Below are positions 1-6,860 of a DNA stretch of 64,000 nt, in pieces. The notes below the pieces were generated by a model. It searched no databases. It was given only the letters and a program-made list of their open reading frames with translations, and was not told the origin of the DNA. Source of the stretch: Cellulomonas sp. Root930 (GTDB lineage: Bacteria > Actinomycetota > Actinomycetes > Actinomycetales > Cellulomonadaceae); contig LMJI01000001.1 in NCBI GenBank assembly GCA_001429255.1, positions 1,715,256 through 1,779,255 of the forward strand, in the 5' to 3' direction. A program made the position numbers and the translations under genes. Within the stretch, counting starts at the first letter, position 1. Each line of letters begins with the position of its first letter.

Positions 1-114
1 ATCCGCCAGCCCGAGGCCGTCACGCTCTACCTGTCCGCCGGCTACCGCCCGGTCGTCCCCTTCTTCCCGTACGACGGCGACTTCTTGTCGCTCTGGATGG
101 CCAAGGACGTCTGA
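1..114 (+). CDS. GNAT-family N-acetyltransferase, C-terminal fragment
   Basis: The window opens inside this gene. Only the last 37 codons and the TGA stop are present. The visible tail contains a YLSAGYRPV stretch, the usual last beta-alpha-beta turn of GNAT acetyltransferases (aLYxxaGFrpv), followed by a short hydrophobic strand ending LWMAKDV. The substrate cannot be judged without the acetyl-CoA binding part upstream. The end overlaps the 3' end of the convergent TfoX-like gene by about 70 bp. Confidence 0.6.
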   Translation: MRQPEAVTLYLSAGYRPVVPFFPYDGDFLSLWMAKDV

Positions 115-422
115 GCGCGCACCCGTGCGATCTCGGCGAACCGCATCCACTCGTCCTCCGCCGAGGCCGGCAGCGCCACCCAGTCGTAGAACAGCCGCCC
201 GCTGTCGCCCGGGGACCACACGGTCGCACCGGGCAGTGCCAGTGCTTCCGCATGCTCCGGACTGTCGCGCCCGAGCTTCACCGCGAGCCGGTCGTCGCCG
301 ATGTGCGCGGCGAACATGGTCGACCCGACCTTGAGGATGGGGCGGCCCATCATCTGCGCGCGGGTGGCGCCGCGGGCCACCAGGTCGTCGGCGATCGCCT
401 CGTAGTCGGACTCCTCCGTCAT
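42..422 (-). CDS. TfoX/Sxy N-terminal-domain-like protein
   Basis: Small soluble protein of 126 aa if the ATG at 422 is used. An in-frame ATG at 440 adds six residues, and a GGAGGG lies directly in front of it, so the start is uncertain. The run from GRPILKVGSTMFAAHIGDD to the DWVALP strand resembles the TfoX_N fold found in many short actinobacterial proteins. The C-terminal competence domain of TfoX is absent, so a competence role should not be assumed. The last 25 or so residues are read antisense to the GNAT gene and are polar and basic, so this tail may not be conserved. It is convergent with the GNAT gene and divergent from the PPOX-fold gene. Confidence 0.55.
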   Translation of the reverse strand: MTEESDYEAIADDLVARGATRAQMMGRPILKVGSTMFAAHIGDDRLAVKLGRDSPEHAEALALPGATVWSPGDSGRLFYDWVALPASAEDEWMRFAEIARVRAQTSLAIQSDKKSPSYGKKGTTGR

Positions 423-515
423 CCCCCGAGCATGCAGCATCCCTCCGACATGCCTACGGTGGCCGGGCCGCCGCGGTCAGCAGCCCCGCGAGCGCGCGTA
501 GGGCGAGGAGGACCG

Positions 516-998
516 ATGACGCAGGACGACGAGCGGGCCACGGTGGCCGCACTGATCAAGGACGCGAAGATCGCGATGCTCACCACGGTCGCCGCCGACG
601 GCTCGCTGGTGAGCCGTCCGATGGGCGTGCAGGACGTCGACTTCGACGGCGACCTCTGGTTCTTCGCCGACGCCGACAGCCACAAGGTGCACGAGATCGA
701 GGCGGGCAGCCCGGCGAACGCGGCGTTCGCGGACGCGACCGCGTGGGTCTCGTTCTCCGGTCCCGCCGAGGTGGTCCGCGACGTCGCCAAGAACCGGGAG
801 CTGTGGGGCGCGACGGCGGAGGCGTGGTTCCCCGACGGACCCGAGACCCCCGGCCTGGTCCTCGTCGTGGTGCACGGGGAGACCGCCGAGTACTGGCACG
901 CCAAGGGTGGCCGGCTGACCACCGCGTTCAGCCTGGTCAAGGCCAAGCTGACCGGCGAGCGCTACGACGGCGGCGAGAACGAGACGGTCCGGCTCTGA
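516..998 (+). CDS. Pyridoxamine 5'-phosphate oxidase-fold protein (general stress protein type)
   Basis: 160 aa, cytoplasmic. The early pattern AMLTTVAADGSLVSRPM followed by DLWFFAD is the split-barrel flavin-binding signature of the PPOX/FMN-binding family, close to the general stress protein 26 group (Pyrid_ox_like). Family members bind FMN, FAD or F420 and reduce small substrates; the actual substrate is unknown here. The ATG at 516 follows a good ribosome site (GAGGAGG); longer in-frame starts upstream would run through the opposite-strand gene. The stop lies 4 bp from the convergent DUF1345 gene. Confidence 0.8.
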   Translation: MTQDDERATVAALIKDAKIAMLTTVAADGSLVSRPMGVQDVDFDGDLWFFADADSHKVHEIEAGSPANAAFADATAWVSFSGPAEVVRDVAKNRELWGATAEAWFPDGPETPGLVLVVVHGETAEYWHAKGGRLTTAFSLVKAKLTGERYDGGENETVRL

Positions 999-1002
999 GC
1001 CG

Positions 1003-1611
1003 TCACATCGACGCGACGAGGTTGACCAGCAGCGCGATGATCACGGTGCCGAACAGGTAGCTGAGCAGCGCGTGGACCAGCGCGGTGCGGCGCATGGCCG
1101 ACGACCCGAGGTCCGTGTCGGAGATCGCGAAGCTCATCCCGACGGTCACGGCGACGTACGCGAAGTCGGTGTACCGCGGCGGCTCGGTCATGTGGAAGTC
1201 GATCCCGCGGGCGCCGTCGGTGAGGTACATCCGCGCGTACCGCAGGGCGAAGACCGTGTGGATGGCCGCCCACGACGCGAGCACGCTGGCCAGCACGGCG
1301 ACGGTCGGCAGCAGCTGGCCGATCTCCTTGTCGACGAGCACGAGCACGACCCCGACCAGGGTCACGAGCGCCGCGGCGACCACCACGACGTGCGCGCCGA
1401 ACCGGGTGGGCTCCTCCCGCGTCGCGTGCGACGCGGTGTCGTCGGGACTCATGGGACCGACGACGCCCCAGGTCCAGACGACGAACACCGCGGCGACTGT
1501 CGCCCACGCGGCGAGCACCGACGCGACCGACGTCCAGCCGATCACCGTGCCGACCACGAGGCCGGCGACCACCCCGACGAGCAGCCTGACCAGCGACGAC
1601 GACGCGCTCAT
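1003..1611 (-). CDS. DUF1345 family integral membrane protein
   Basis: 202 aa with about five hydrophobic segments: near residues 8-30, 33-52, 73-92, 97-118 and 170-200. The motif YTDFAYVAVTVGMSF followed by DT is characteristic of DUF1345 membrane proteins, whose function is not established. The ATG at 1611 has no Shine-Dalgarno sequence, but a CACACT hexamer sits 6 nt upstream, so a leaderless transcript is possible. It lies downstream of metZ on the same strand with a 20 bp gap, so it could also be co-transcribed with it. Confidence 0.75.
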   Translation of the reverse strand: MSASSSLVRLLVGVVAGLVVGTVIGWTSVASVLAAWATVAAVFVVWTWGVVGPMSPDDTASHATREEPTRFGAHVVVVAAALVTLVGVVLVLVDKEIGQLLPTVAVLASVLASWAAIHTVFALRYARMYLTDGARGIDFHMTEPPRYTDFAYVAVTVGMSFAISDTDLGSSAMRRTALVHALLSYLFGTVIIALLVNLVASM

Positions 1612-1631
1612 GCCGTCAGTGTGGCGCAGCG

Positions 1632-2891
1632 TCAGTCGTCGAGCGTGCCCAGCGCCTGGGTGAGGTCGTCGATCAGGTCGGCGGGGTCCTCGAGGCCCAC
1701 GGAGAGCCGGACGGTCGACTCGGCGATCCCCACCGCGGCACGCCCCTCGGGTCCGAGCTTGCGGTGCGTCGTCGTCGCGGGGTGCGTGACCATCGACTTG
1801 GCGTCGCCGAGGTTGTTCGAGATGTCCACGATCCGCAGCGCGTCGAGCACGCCGAACGTGACCTTCTTGGTGACGTCCGGCGTCGACCCGTCGGGCACCG
1901 CGAGGTTGAACGTCACGACGGTCCCGCCGCCCGACTGCTGCGCGAGGGCGAGCTCGTGCTGCGGGTGCGACGGCAGGTACGGGTAGCGGACCACCGAGAC
2001 TCCCGGCTGCTGCTCGAGCCAGGTCGCGACCTGCAGGGCAGAGGCCGTCTGGTGCCGCACGCGCAGCGACAGCGTCTCCAGCCCTTTGAGCAGCACCCAC
2101 GCGTTGAACGCCGACAGCGACGGCCCGGTGTTCCGGATGAGGGTCTGGACCGGACCGTGGATGTACTCGTCGGTGCCCAGGATCGCCCCGCCGAGCACGC
2201 GCCCCTGGCCGTCGATGTGCTTGGTCGCGGAGTAGACGATGACGTCCGCGCCCAGCTCCAGCGGCCGCGACAGCACGGGGGTGGCGAACACGTTGTCGAC
2301 GATCACCGTGGCGCCCGCGGCGTGCGCGAGCCGGCTGACCGCGGCGATGTCGACCAGGTCCTGCATCGGGTTGGACGGCGTCTCGAAGAACACCACGTCC
2401 GCCGGCGTCGAGAGCGCCTCCTCCCACTGCGCCAGCTCGTGGCCGTCGACGTAGTCGGTGCGCACGCCCCACTTGGCCAGGATCTCCTCGAAGATCACGA
2501 CGGTGGACCCGAACAGCGCGCGCGCGGAGACGATGCGCGACCCCGACTGCACGATCGCGGCGATCGACGTGAACACCGCCGACATGCCCGACGCCGTGGC
2601 GAACGCGGCCTCGGCGCCCTCGAGCAGGCGCAGGCGCTCCTCGAAGGTGGACACGGTCGGGTTGCCGTAGCGGGAGTACAGGAAGCGGTCGGCCTCTCCG
2701 GCGAACGCGGCCTCGGCCTCCGCGGCGGCGGAGTAGACGTAGCCCTGCGTGAGGAACAATGCCTCGGACGTCTCGTTGAACTGCGACCGCACCAGGCCGC
2801 CGCGGACGGCGAGGGTGTCCGGGCGCAGGTCGGTGCGCGGGGTGCGGCGGTCGTCCCAGTCGGCAGGCCCGGGGACGCGCCGGTCGCTCAC
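1632..2891 (-). CDS. metZ: O-succinylhomoserine sulfhydrylase
   Basis: PLP-dependent Cys/Met metabolism enzyme of 419 aa, the usual family size. It should make homocysteine from an activated homoserine and sulfide. The PLP lysine is K224 in SATKHIDGQGR; SRYGNPT near residue 73 is the tetramer/active-site loop, and ETPSNP and VDNVFATP are cofactor motifs. The first 30 residues and the downstream neighbour layout match the MetZ group better than MetB. The GTG start overlaps the rhodanese stop by 4 bp (GTGA), the same gene pair as Rv0390-Rv0391 in Mycobacterium tuberculosis. Control is expected through the SAM riboswitch at 3311-3410. Whether the acyl group is succinyl or acetyl cannot be told from the sequence. 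Confidence 0.9.
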   Translation of the reverse strand: MSDRRVPGPADWDDRRTPRTDLRPDTLAVRGGLVRSQFNETSEALFLTQGYVYSAAAEAEAAFAGEADRFLYSRYGNPTVSTFEERLRLLEGAEAAFATASGMSAVFTSIAAIVQSGSRIVSARALFGSTVVIFEEILAKWGVRTDYVDGHELAQWEEALSTPADVVFFETPSNPMQDLVDIAAVSRLAHAAGATVIVDNVFATPVLSRPLELGADVIVYSATKHIDGQGRVLGGAILGTDEYIHGPVQTLIRNTGPSLSAFNAWVLLKGLETLSLRVRHQTASALQVATWLEQQPGVSVVRYPYLPSHPQHELALAQQSGGGTVVTFNLAVPDGSTPDVTKKVTFGVLDALRIVDISNNLGDAKSMVTHPATTTHRKLGPEGRAAVGIAESTVRLSVGLEDPADLIDDLTQALGTLDD

Positions 2892-3301
2892 GCCTGCCGC
2901 CAGGGGAGCCCTGCCGCGCGCCAGCCGGAGTGGCCGCGGTGGCCGTCGGGACCGACGTCGCCCTCGAAGCCCTCGAGCACGTTGTAGGCCGGGCCCAGCC
3001 CGGCGGCGGTGGCGGCCTGCGCGGCGGCGACGGAGCGCACGCCCGAGCGGCACAGGAACACGACGGGCCGTCCCACCGCGACGCCGGCGTCGGCCAGCTG
3101 CTTGAGGAACTGCGGGTTCGGGCGCCCCGACGGGTACGACACCCACTCGACCAGCGCGGCCCGGCCGTCGATCGGGGCCGAGTCGGGGATGCCCACGTAG
3201 CGCCACTCGGCGTCGGTGCGGACGTCGACGAGCACCGCGCTCTCGTCGGACGTCAACAGGTCCCAGGCCTGCTGGGGGGTCAGGTCGCCGGCGTAGCTCA
3301 T
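2888..3301 (-). CDS. Rhodanese-like sulfurtransferase, metZ partner
   Basis: 137 aa single-domain rhodanese. DVRTDAEWRYVGIPDS is the family CH2A-type motif, and the active-site loop is CRSGVRS around residue 97, with a persulfide-forming cysteine. It probably carries sulfane sulfur to, or recovers it for, the homocysteine synthesis step of MetZ, with which it is translationally coupled through a GTGA overlap. The start ATG at 3301 is preceded by GAGGACC, which lies only a few bases after the closing helix of the SAM riboswitch, so ligand binding could hide the ribosome site. The C-terminal GHRGHSGWRAAGLPW is the usual tail of this MetZ-linked subgroup. Confidence 0.88.
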   Translation of the reverse strand: MSYAGDLTPQQAWDLLTSDESAVLVDVRTDAEWRYVGIPDSAPIDGRAALVEWVSYPSGRPNPQFLKQLADAGVAVGRPVVFLCRSGVRSVAAAQAATAAGLGPAYNVLEGFEGDVGPDGHRGHSGWRAAGLPWRQA

Positions 3302-3310
3302 CGAGGTCCT

Positions 3311-3410
3311 CGTCTCATCGGTCCTGGCGGTAGCACCCTCGGCCGGGCACACGGTGCCCGCGGGTTGCTGCGGCGTCGTCGAGCCAGATCTCTCAGCCGC
3401 TCTGGATGGT
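3311..3410 (-). ncRNA. SAM riboswitch of the SAM-I clan upstream of rhodanese-metZ
   Basis: Read on the minus strand, the leader contains ATCCAGAGCGG, then CTGGCTCGACGACGCCGCA and GCAACC, later GGGTGCTA and finally GATGAGA. Order and spacing match the S-box core (AUCCAGAG, CUGGCCCGAUGAAGCCCGGCAACC, GGUGCUAA, GAUGAG) with a few changes, as in the SAM-I/IV variant known from actinobacteria. The inner arm GGGCACCGTGTGCCC forms the P3-type hairpin. It ends about 10 nt before the rhodanese ATG, and no U-rich terminator is present, so control of translation start is more likely than termination. Sub-class assignment is from memory and less certain than the S-box call itself. Confidence 0.8.
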
Positions 3411-3417
3411 GGCCGTG

Positions 3418-3447
3418 ATGCTACGCGCGGCAGCACGCTCCTTCCAA
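3418..3447 (-). promoter_or_regulatory. Promoter for riboswitch-rhodanese-metZ
   Basis: On the minus strand TTGGAA (-35) and TAGCAT (-10) are separated by 18 nt. A start about 7 nt after the -10 falls at 3410-3411, exactly the first base of the SAM riboswitch. The agreement between predicted start and riboswitch edge supports both calls. Confidence 0.55.
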
Positions 3448-3493
3448 GTGGTGGACAAGGCGTCCCGGTGGGCGAGACGAAGTCGACGGCGCG

Positions 3494-3523
3494 TTGACAG
3501 CCACCCGGGGGTGCCGGGACCCT
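3494..3523 (+). promoter_or_regulatory. Promoter for SAM-IV leader and desulfurase-like gene
   Basis: TTGACA at 3494-3499 is followed after 18 nt by GACCCT at 3518-3523. The predicted start near 3530 coincides with the first base of the SAM-IV element. It faces away from the metZ promoter, leaving about 45 bp between the two -35 boxes. Confidence 0.55.
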
Positions 3524-3530
3524 CGTTGCA

Positions 3531-3650
3531 GGTCATGAGCGCCAGCGTCAAGCCCCGGCTCGCTGGCCGGCAACCCTCCTCCGCGGTGGGGTGCCCCGGG
3601 TGACGACCTGGCCGCGTCCCGTCCGGGGCTCGGCAAGCGCGGGGTTCCAC
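3531..3650 (+). ncRNA. SAM-IV riboswitch
   Basis: The leader begins GGTCATGAGCGCCAGCGTC, continues AAGCCCCGGCTCGCTGGCC, GGCAACCCTCC, GCGGTGGGGTGCCCCGGGTGA and CGACC. This is a near word-for-word match to the actinobacterial SAM-IV consensus as I recall it: the closing helix GGTCAtG/TGAcGACC, the GGCAACC internal loop and the GGGGTGCCCC arm. The core ends near 3611; the G-rich hairpin region to about 3650 fits the SAM-IV 3' extension. The controlled gene starts 44 nt later at 3694. Confidence 0.88.
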
Positions 3651-3693
3651 CTTCTCGACGGGTGTTCCCCCGGAACGTGTCGGAGGACCCACC

Positions 3694-5082
3694 ATGACTG
3701 TCACCGCCGAGCGCCTCTCGTGTGCGACCGAGGTGAGCGCCCTGCTCCCCGTGGTCGGCGGCACCACCACCGTCCCGCTCGTGGACGGCACGCACCGCGT
3801 CTACGCCAACCTCGACTACGCGGCCAGCGCCCCGGCGCTCGAGGCCGTCGCGGCGCGCGTCACCGAGGTGCTGCCGCTGTACGCGTCCGTGCACCGCGGC
3901 GCCGGGTACCTGTCCCAGGTGTCCACCGCGCTGTACGAGTCCGCGCGCCAGACCATCGCGCGGTTCGTGGACGCCCGTCCCGACGACGTCGCGATCATCA
4001 CGCGCAACACGACCGACTCGCTCAACCTGCTGGCCGGGGTCGTCCCGCCGGGGGGCCGCGTGCTGGTGCTGGACGTCGAGCACCACGCCAACCTGCTGCC
4101 CTGGGTGCAGTCCTCCGAGCGGCACGGCAACCGGACCACCATCCTGCCGATCGCGTCGACCGTCGCCGGGACCCTCGACGCGCTGCGCGACGAGCTCGCC
4201 CGCCAGCCGTACGCGCTGGTCACGATCACGGGTGCGTCGAACGTGACGGGGGAGGCGCTGCCGATCGACCAGGTCGTCGCGCTCGCCCACGCCGAGGGCG
4301 CCCGGGTGGCGATCGACGGCGCCCAGCTGGTGCCGCACCGCGGCTTCTCGCTGGCCGCCACGGACGCCGACTACGTCGCGTTCTCCGGGCACAAGACCTA
4401 TGCGCCGTTCGGCGCAGGGGCCCTCGTCGGACGCCGCGACTGGCTCGACACGGGTACGCCGTACCTCGCAGGGGGAGGTGCGGTGCGCGACGTGCGGGCC
4501 GATCGGACGGTCTGGCAGCCGGCGCCGGCGCGGCACGAGGCCGGGTCGCCCAACGTGCTCGGCGCGATCGCGCTCGCGGAGGCCTGCGACCAGCTCGCGG
4601 CCCTGCCGGCCGGGGCGCTCGCCGCGCACGAGGAGGCGCTGCGCGAGCGCCTGGTCGAGGGGCTGGCGGCCATCGACGGCGTCGAGATCGCGCGCATCTG
4701 GCCGGACTCCGCGGCACCGGTCGGCGTCCTCACGTTCACCGTGCCGGACCACGACCCGGGCCTGGTCGCCGCGTACCTCGCCGCGGAGCACGGGATCGGG
4801 GTCCGCGACGGCCGCTTCTGCGCGCACCCGCTGCTGGCCCACCTGGGCGCGTCGAACGGCGCCATCCGCGCGTCGGTCGGCGTCGGCACCACCAGCGAGG
4901 CGGTCGATCGTCTGATCACCGCCCTGACGGAGTACCTCGCGACGGGTCCGGCCGTCCGCTACGAGGTGGTCGACGGCTGCTGGGCCGTGGTCGACGACAC
5001 CCGCCCGCTGCTCGCGGTCCACGGCCTGGACCACCTCGCGGCGACGGCCGCCGCGGCGTGCGGACCGGCCCTGGACGACTGA
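3694..5082 (+). CDS. Aminotransferase class V, cysteine desulfurase-like enzyme
   Basis: 462 aa PLP enzyme of the SufS/NifS superfamily. The Schiff-base lysine is K234 in SGHKTYAPF. AIDGAQLVPH gives the PLP-ring Asp, and a cysteine (C376, in DGRFCAHP) sits where desulfurases carry the persulfide-forming residue. N-terminal YLDYAAS-type entry (NLDYAASAP) and the HRGAGYLS motif agree. It is about 50 residues longer than typical SufS, with an extra C-terminal segment from about residue 408 (YEVVDGCWAVVDD). It stands alone, away from any suf operon, behind a SAM-IV riboswitch, so a role in sulfur supply linked to methionine/SAM demand is inferred. The ATG follows GGAGGA. Confidence 0.85.
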   Translation: MTVTAERLSCATEVSALLPVVGGTTTVPLVDGTHRVYANLDYAASAPALEAVAARVTEVLPLYASVHRGAGYLSQVSTALYESARQTIARFVDARPDDVAIITRNTTDSLNLLAGVVPPGGRVLVLDVEHHANLLPWVQSSERHGNRTTILPIASTVAGTLDALRDELARQPYALVTITGASNVTGEALPIDQVVALAHAEGARVAIDGAQLVPHRGFSLAATDADYVAFSGHKTYAPFGAGALVGRRDWLDTGTPYLAGGGAVRDVRADRTVWQPAPARHEAGSPNVLGAIALAEACDQLAALPAGALAAHEEALRERLVEGLAAIDGVEIARIWPDSAAPVGVLTFTVPDHDPGLVAAYLAAEHGIGVRDGRFCAHPLLAHLGASNGAIRASVGVGTTSEAVDRLITALTEYLATGPAVRYEVVDGCWAVVDDTRPLLAVHGLDHLAATAAAACGPALDD

Positions 5083-5107
5083 CCCGTCCCGCCCCGGCGG
5101 GCTACCC

Positions 5108-5184
5108 AGCGCTCACTTCGGCAGTTGGCGTCGAGTTCGGAAGTTCCAGCTGCCGACGTCGACTGCACCTGCCGAAGTCGCGCT
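5108..5184. repeat. Long imperfect palindrome between desulfurase and fasciclin genes
   Basis: Outer arms AGCGC and GCGCT, then ACTTCGGCAG (5115-5124) and CTGCCGAAGT (5169-5178), form a stem with a small bulge. The enclosed 44 bases contain further partly complementary GTCGA/TCGAC blocks. It may be a terminator for the upstream gene or a member of an intergenic palindrome family. The rest of the 5083-5312 gap shows nothing else I recognise. Confidence 0.5.
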
Positions 5185-5312
5185 CGGGACCCGACGGGCC
5201 GCGGGTGCATCCGGGCGCGGGGGAACGGACGAAGAGGACACAGGGCGCCCTCCGGGTGCCCGCGCGGTGCGGCGCAGGGCGTCGGCCGCGACCGTCGTCC
5301 GTAGGAGCCACC

Positions 5313-5954
5313 ATGAGGATCCGTCGCACGCTCTCCACCCTCGTCGCCGCCGGCCTGGTCGCCGGAGCCGGGGTCGCCCTGGCGCCCGCCGCGAGCGCCG
5401 CGCCCACCGGGACGTCGAGCCTGGCCGCCCTGCTCGCCTCGGACGGGGACACCTTCGACCGCAACTGGTACGACTTCGACATCCTCGACCAGGCCGTCGG
5501 TGCGGTGCTCGCCGCCAAGCCGACCAGCCCCGTCGCAGTGCTGGCCGACGGCACCGTCCCGCTCACCGCGTTCGTCCCCACGGACCGCGCGTTCCAGCTG
5601 CTGGCCAAGGACCTGACCCACCGCTGGTACGGCACCGAGGAGAAGGTGCTCACCGCGCTCGCGGGTGCGGTCGGCATCGACGCGATCGAGCAGGTGCTGC
5701 TCTACCACGTGGTCGCGGGCGCGACGATCGACTCGGGCACCGCGCTGGCCAGCGACAACGCCGTCCTCACCACCGCGCAGGGCGGCACGTTCACCGTCGA
5801 CGTGCTCTCGAAGCGCTGGGGAGTGGTCCAGCTGCGCGACCAGGACCGCAACGACGTCAACCCGTTCCTGATCCGCGGCAAGCTCGACCTGAACGCGGGG
5901 AACGTGCAGATCGCGCACGCGATCACGTTCGTCCTGCGGCCGGCCGACCTCTGA
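5313..5954 (+). CDS. Secreted fasciclin (FAS1) domain protein
   Basis: 213 aa. A signal peptide of about 32 residues (MRIRRTL, hydrophobic run, then APAASAAP) is followed by a single FAS1 domain. The FAS1 hallmarks are visible: PLTAFVPTDRAF (H1 box) near residue 85, LLYHVV near 130, and the closing NVQIAHAITFVL (H2 box). FAS1 domains mediate adhesion and matrix contacts; the partner is unknown. No transmembrane segment, LPXTG or lipobox is seen, so free release is likely. The ATG at 5313 is chosen because of GTAGGAG in front and the signal peptide right after; longer in-frame versions run through the upstream gene. Confidence 0.85.
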   Translation: MRIRRTLSTLVAAGLVAGAGVALAPAASAAPTGTSSLAALLASDGDTFDRNWYDFDILDQAVGAVLAAKPTSPVAVLADGTVPLTAFVPTDRAFQLLAKDLTHRWYGTEEKVLTALAGAVGIDAIEQVLLYHVVAGATIDSGTALASDNAVLTTAQGGTFTVDVLSKRWGVVQLRDQDRNDVNPFLIRGKLDLNAGNVQIAHAITFVLRPADL

Positions 5955-5993
5955 GAAGCCCCTGGCGGGCCGGGTCGACGACGGCCCGGCCCG

Positions 5994-6860
5994 TCAGGAC
6001 AGGGGGGTGACCGAGCCCGTCAGGTGCGGCTTTCCGGAGCGGGCGTCCCAGCCGGCGAACGCGAAGCCGTCGCCGTCGTGGGCGATGCGCACGGTGACCG
6101 TCCCGGGCAGCAGCACCGGCTTGACGAACTCGACCGACCAGTCGAACGCGTCCCCGCGCGCGGCACCGACGTCGGCCAGCGCCCGGGACGCGGTGTACAT
6201 GCCGTGCGCGATGGCCCGCGGGAACCCGAACGCCTTCGCCGTGAGCGCGGTCAGGTGGATCGGGTTGCGGTCGCCCGAGACCGCGGCGTACCGGCGGCCC
6301 GTGTCGCCGGCGAGCGTCCAGCGTCCGGTCGGGGTCGGCGGGACGAAGGGATCGGACGTCTCCTCGACCGACCCTGCGAGGAACACCCCGCGCGCCAGGT
6401 AGGTGGACACCCCACGCCATGCGAGCGTGCCGTCGACGGACACCTCGGTCACCAGGTCCACCTGCGTGCCGGACCGGTGCGCCCGCAGGTCGGTGGCGGT
6501 CGCCCGCACGTCGAGGACGTCGGTGAGCAGGACCGGCCGCAGCTGCGACACGCGGTTGGCCACGTGCACCAGGCCGACGAGCGCCAGGGGGAAGTCGGAC
6601 CGGACCATGAGCGCGGTCGCCACGGGGAACGCCAGCACGTGCACGAAGCCGGTGGGCAGCCGATCGCTCCCGGGTTCGCCGAGCAGGTGCTGGTACGCGG
6701 TGAGATGCGAAGCGTCAGCACGCACCCCGCGGACGACGTACGCGACGTCCGGCAGCGTCGTCGGACCGGAGCGGACGCGACGCTGCAACGACAGCCCCGC
6801 GCCGCGGGCGAAGAGGCCGCCCAGCGCCGGGACGGACGGCAGGACGACGGTCGTCGTCAC
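5994..6860 (-). CDS. MaoC-like 3-hydroxyacyl-thioester dehydratase
   Basis: 288 aa double hotdog enzyme. The C-terminal half carries the (R)-hydratase signature GDRNPIHL, then FPRAIAHGMYTASRALA, with the catalytic Asp and His. The N-terminal half is the degenerate partner domain. It should hydrate or dehydrate 3-hydroxyacyl-CoA or -ACP. The GTG start overlaps the fabG stop by 4 bp. In M. tuberculosis the homologous pair is HtdX (Rv0241c) and FabG4 (Rv0242c), and the same order here supports that reading. Confidence 0.85.
   Translation of the reverse strand: MTTTVVLPSVPALGGLFARGAGLSLQRRVRSGPTTLPDVAYVVRGVRADASHLTAYQHLLGEPGSDRLPTGFVHVLAFPVATALMVRSDFPLALVGLVHVANRVSQLRPVLLTDVLDVRATATDLRAHRSGTQVDLVTEVSVDGTLAWRGVSTYLARGVFLAGSVEETSDPFVPPTPTGRWTLAGDTGRRYAAVSGDRNPIHLTALTAKAFGFPRAIAHGMYTASRALADVGAARGDAFDWSVEFVKPVLLPGTVTVRIAHDGDGFAFAGWDARSGKPHLTGSVTPLS

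Noticed and set aside
1632..2891. Cystathionine gamma-synthase (metB) for the PLP enzyme
   Set aside because: The rhodanese partner and the MetZ-type N-terminus favour the sulfhydrylase; MetB cannot be fully excluded by eye.
1072..2987. Plus-strand open frames across DUF1345 and metZ
   Set aside because: Low-complexity Arg/Asp/His-rich translations without motifs, fully explained as shadows of the minus-strand genes.
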